Origin: Isoetes taiwanensis
Taxonomy: Eukaryota > Streptophyta > Lycopodiopsida > Isoetales > Isoetaceae
Direction: 5' to 3'
Assembly: GCA_021234155.1 (NCBI GenBank)
Contig: JAJEKV010000033.1
Location: 14,949,422-15,013,421, forward strand
Length of the DNA stretch: 64,000 nt
Below, in pieces: positions 61,581 to 64,000 of this stretch. The position numbers and the translations under genes are program-made. The notes under the pieces are model-generated. The model was given only the letters and a program-made list of their open reading frames with translations, made no database searches and was not told the origin of the DNA. Numbering within the stretch: position 1 is the stretch's first letter; each line of letters opens with the position of its first letter.

Positions 61581-62045
61581 TCATGTCGAAATATTTGAGT
61601 TGCTTGATTTCCTACATAATGCACAATTAATGTGGCCATCCAACGAGTCCATGGCAGGCGTTGGAGCTGCCTTCTTGGGTTCCTTGGGAACATCTAGCAC
61701 AGGTCCAGCATCCCCAACATTACCAATGTTAGATTCAGGAGCAGCCGAGCTTTGTAACAACTTTCCTCTTTTTGGCATCAACTTTCTTAGAGGCATTACT
61801 TCAAGCGAGGAAATTTCCACCATTCCATATAGCAGCTGCAACTTTTAAAAGTTCAAACAAAATGTGCAATCGGTATGGTGGAAAATAGGAGCGATGAGTG
61901 CCATGGTCGCAAATCTGTCGATAAAGCACTGTAAGATGGGATACATAACAACCCTCCTTTTGTCTCCAAATAGGCCACTAACACGCCACGGATATTGTTG
62001 GCTCTTGCTGCCTTCTGGAAAGCTCCTGTTTCAATAACCAAACAT
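61581..62045 (-). CDS. Exon(s) of unrecognised protein, copy 2
   Basis: The frame 61841-61581 gives [39 protein letters not shown] and [13 protein letters not shown]. It agrees with copy 1 in the second half but is less broken. The upstream part (62045-61853) reads in another frame. A possible C-x-x-C pair (CALC) is present. No family recognised. Confidence 0.4.
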
Positions 62046-63389
62046 TTCAAACTTTAGGCGCAAGCAACTCCGACAATAAACTTTTCGGACTTGAATGATC
62101 AAGTAGAACTAGCATCATAAAATTAAGGCCGTAAAAATAACTTCCAACATAATTCGGACATTCTAGACAACAAGGAATGCGAGAAATAAAGGTGTAATGT
62201 TGTCTGCTTGTACACAAAGGCATGAACATACATCATATTGAAGAGCATACCCACCGATATGATGTCATAACCTCTGGATCATTGAGCAATCGTTGTCGCC
62301 TTAAACCATTTACAATAAGAAAATATAAAGCACGCGGGAACAATGTAGATAACCAATGGAGCGGTGAACGACCATGTCAATAAGGCTAGCATGTTCTTGC
62401 ACAACTAAGCCATGCGGGCCAAGGACCAAGCTGCATCTCTAAATGAATGAAGAGGAATGTAACAAGATCCCACCAGCGTATAATAAAAATACAAGGCGAT
62501 ACAAAATAGTCGGTTCGGGTTAAGTGCAAAATGGTACAACTCTCACCAAGTGTAGCAATAGGGATGGCAATAGGGAACACGGAATGCACGTAATGCTTAA
62601 AGATTCAAAAGCAGTCTTTAAAAGATTAAAGCGGTCTTTAAACAATCTTGGTTTTTTACGCTTAAAGATTGGCCAGCAGTCTTAAGTAAGTTGCCCAGTT
62701 GGTAACAAACACGATCATACAAACTACACAAATGCCACAGTTGACTATGAGCTAACTAACATTGCTCACATATAGATATACACATTATGCATACACGAGT
62801 TGGTGTCCTGCTTTTCTTGGTGGCTTTGAGTTGGTAAGCTCCATATCAAGCATTCTGATAAGCTCCAATCCAAGCATTCTGATAAGCTCCATAGGCTGAG
62901 CTTTATTGAGAGCTTTCTTTGGGTACTTCTTACGGTTTGGACATTGCAAATCCTTCCTATAACCGCGATGGCATACAAGACCTTCCATACGAATGCTTGC
63001 GCATAAACTATAAGACATCAATAAAGCTCCATTCTACTTACTTTGTTTCAAATGGTAACTTTGTTTTGCAAGAGCCATGAGTAATCTCTAAAATCGAGGG
63101 CTGCAAGTGACTATTGGCTGAGTTTCAAACGAGGAAACTGCAGGCAACATAAAGCTTATAATTCTTGCTCATGATAGATCATGGCTGCAAAAATTACATT
63201 ATAGTTCCTATGTTGTGTCTTTCAGCATCAGCCTTACTTAAAGACCTCATTTGTTGAGCCATTCAATCCAACACAACTACCCTTTCATATTTATTTCTTT
63301 ATTAGCCCAACGTCCTCATCGCAAGCTTGTCAGATCCCTTTTGCCATATTCTTGCACAGTCATTCATTTGTTTTTTTTCTTTTCTTTCT

Positions 63390-63600
63390 TCTTACGTCTT
63401 CTTCTTTGTGTTTCTCTGAGTTTCTCTGCCGATTCTTTTGCCTTGATCATGTCTTCCTCGGCTTGTACAATGTCTTTGCACGTGAATTCTCTGCCTTGAT
63501 GCAATGTCTACGCCTTGATATAGTATTTCTTCTTTTGTTGCTTGTCTTCTGTATATTCAACGATGGTTTATGCGACATTTCTAGAGTATTTTAGCCCATC
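63390..63600 (-). CDS. Coiled-coil exon, copy 2
   Basis: Damaged counterpart of 31985-32294. AEEDMIKAKE remains; the first part is out of frame. Confidence 0.35.
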
Positions 63601-64000
63601 GGTTTGCATAGAACTATAGGTTGCTTCAAGAAACACACAAACTCAACTGTTATGTTTTCTTTGTAAAGCAATATAGATAAGATTTTGCTTAAAAAGCTGA
63701 GTTGATGGCGACCCGGTGGCCCGGTGGCAAAAGAAAGCTGCCGGTTTGCCTTGCTTAATCAGCCTTGGTGCGATGAAACCAATGTGTGTGTTTTGGTGCA
63801 CACAAGGTCAACTTCTTGCAGACTCTTTTTGAAAATGTTACAAAGCTGTCCATGGCCGGTGTGTAACATGTCAAACAGATCTTCCAAATTTTCCATGCTT
63901 AAAAGAAAAAACTATTCTTTCATGGCACTTGCACCAAGGCTAACGTGATAACATTCAGAATCCAGTTATTTTAAAAGATCCAAAAATATATCATGACAAA

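Larger units (their letters stand above)
44825..64000 (+). repeat. Large direct repeat, copy 2 (cut by window end)
   Basis: Collinear with 13431-32662. The match still holds at the last base of the window. Copy 2 keeps the P0, gene A core and HGD/DLPY frames better. Copy 1 keeps parts of gene B and the gene A N-terminal region better. Confidence 0.95.

Noticed and set aside
44825-64000. Segmental duplication old enough for coding divergence
   Set aside because: Differences concentrate at CTG/CAG contexts and dyad centres while hundreds of other bases are identical, so age cannot be read from the raw divergence.

Overview
The window is eukaryotic, AT-rich nuclear DNA of a land plant. It contains spliced genes with GT..AG introns and fragments of plant families: ribosomal protein P0, a Deg protease, a CYP72-clan P450, a homeobox-DDT (RLT-like) protein and a PEBP. 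The loose gene spacing and the family mix suggest a large genome, perhaps a fern or other non-seed plant; that is inference only. No rRNA, convincing tRNA, CRISPR or bacterial operon was seen.

Layout. 1-13 kb: a gene-poor left arm with a decayed plus-strand gene (about 5.8-9.2 kb, including an FCP1/NLI-type HAD phosphatase remnant) facing a minus-strand remnant (9.75-10.2 kb). Three clusters of TGTACA palindromes lie before, between and behind them. 13177-13414 is an N gap whose two edges are inverted copies of each other. 13.43-32.66 kb (copy 1) is repeated collinearly at 44.83-64.0 kb (copy 2), offset about 31.4 kb and cut by the window end. The 12 kb between them (32.7-44.8 kb) is single-copy here. 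It holds a P450 exon, a secreted PEBP-like gene with a His/Pro-rich insert and one in-frame stop, an RLT-like fragment and several minisatellites.

The duplicated block is the main interest. From left to right it holds (i) a chimeric pseudogene joining a ribosomal P0 fragment to a Deg-protease fragment; (ii) gene A, minus strand, a DUF7869-like protein with transposase-like Asp/His motifs and an acidic tail; (iii) seven near-perfect palindromes at a regular 40-bp pitch between the 5' ends of genes A and B; (iv) gene B, plus strand, a spliced DNA amino-methyltransferase with HGD, DLPY and DAFSGS/GTT motifs in the bacterial beta-class order; (v) a second palindrome array and single palindromes inside gene B introns, close to 5' splice sites; (vi) minus-strand exons of one or more unrecognised genes. 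Genes A and B look like a divergent two-gene cassette sharing a palindromic control region. I regard this as the best candidate for an undescribed system.

Caution: the two copies are nearly identical over long stretches, but differ in clusters where one copy reads CTG or CAG and the other reads CCG, CG or a small indel. In the P0 coding sequence the CTG reading is the conserved one. This looks like base-calling error at methylated CHG sites, so many frame breaks in this block may be assembly errors, not real lesions.
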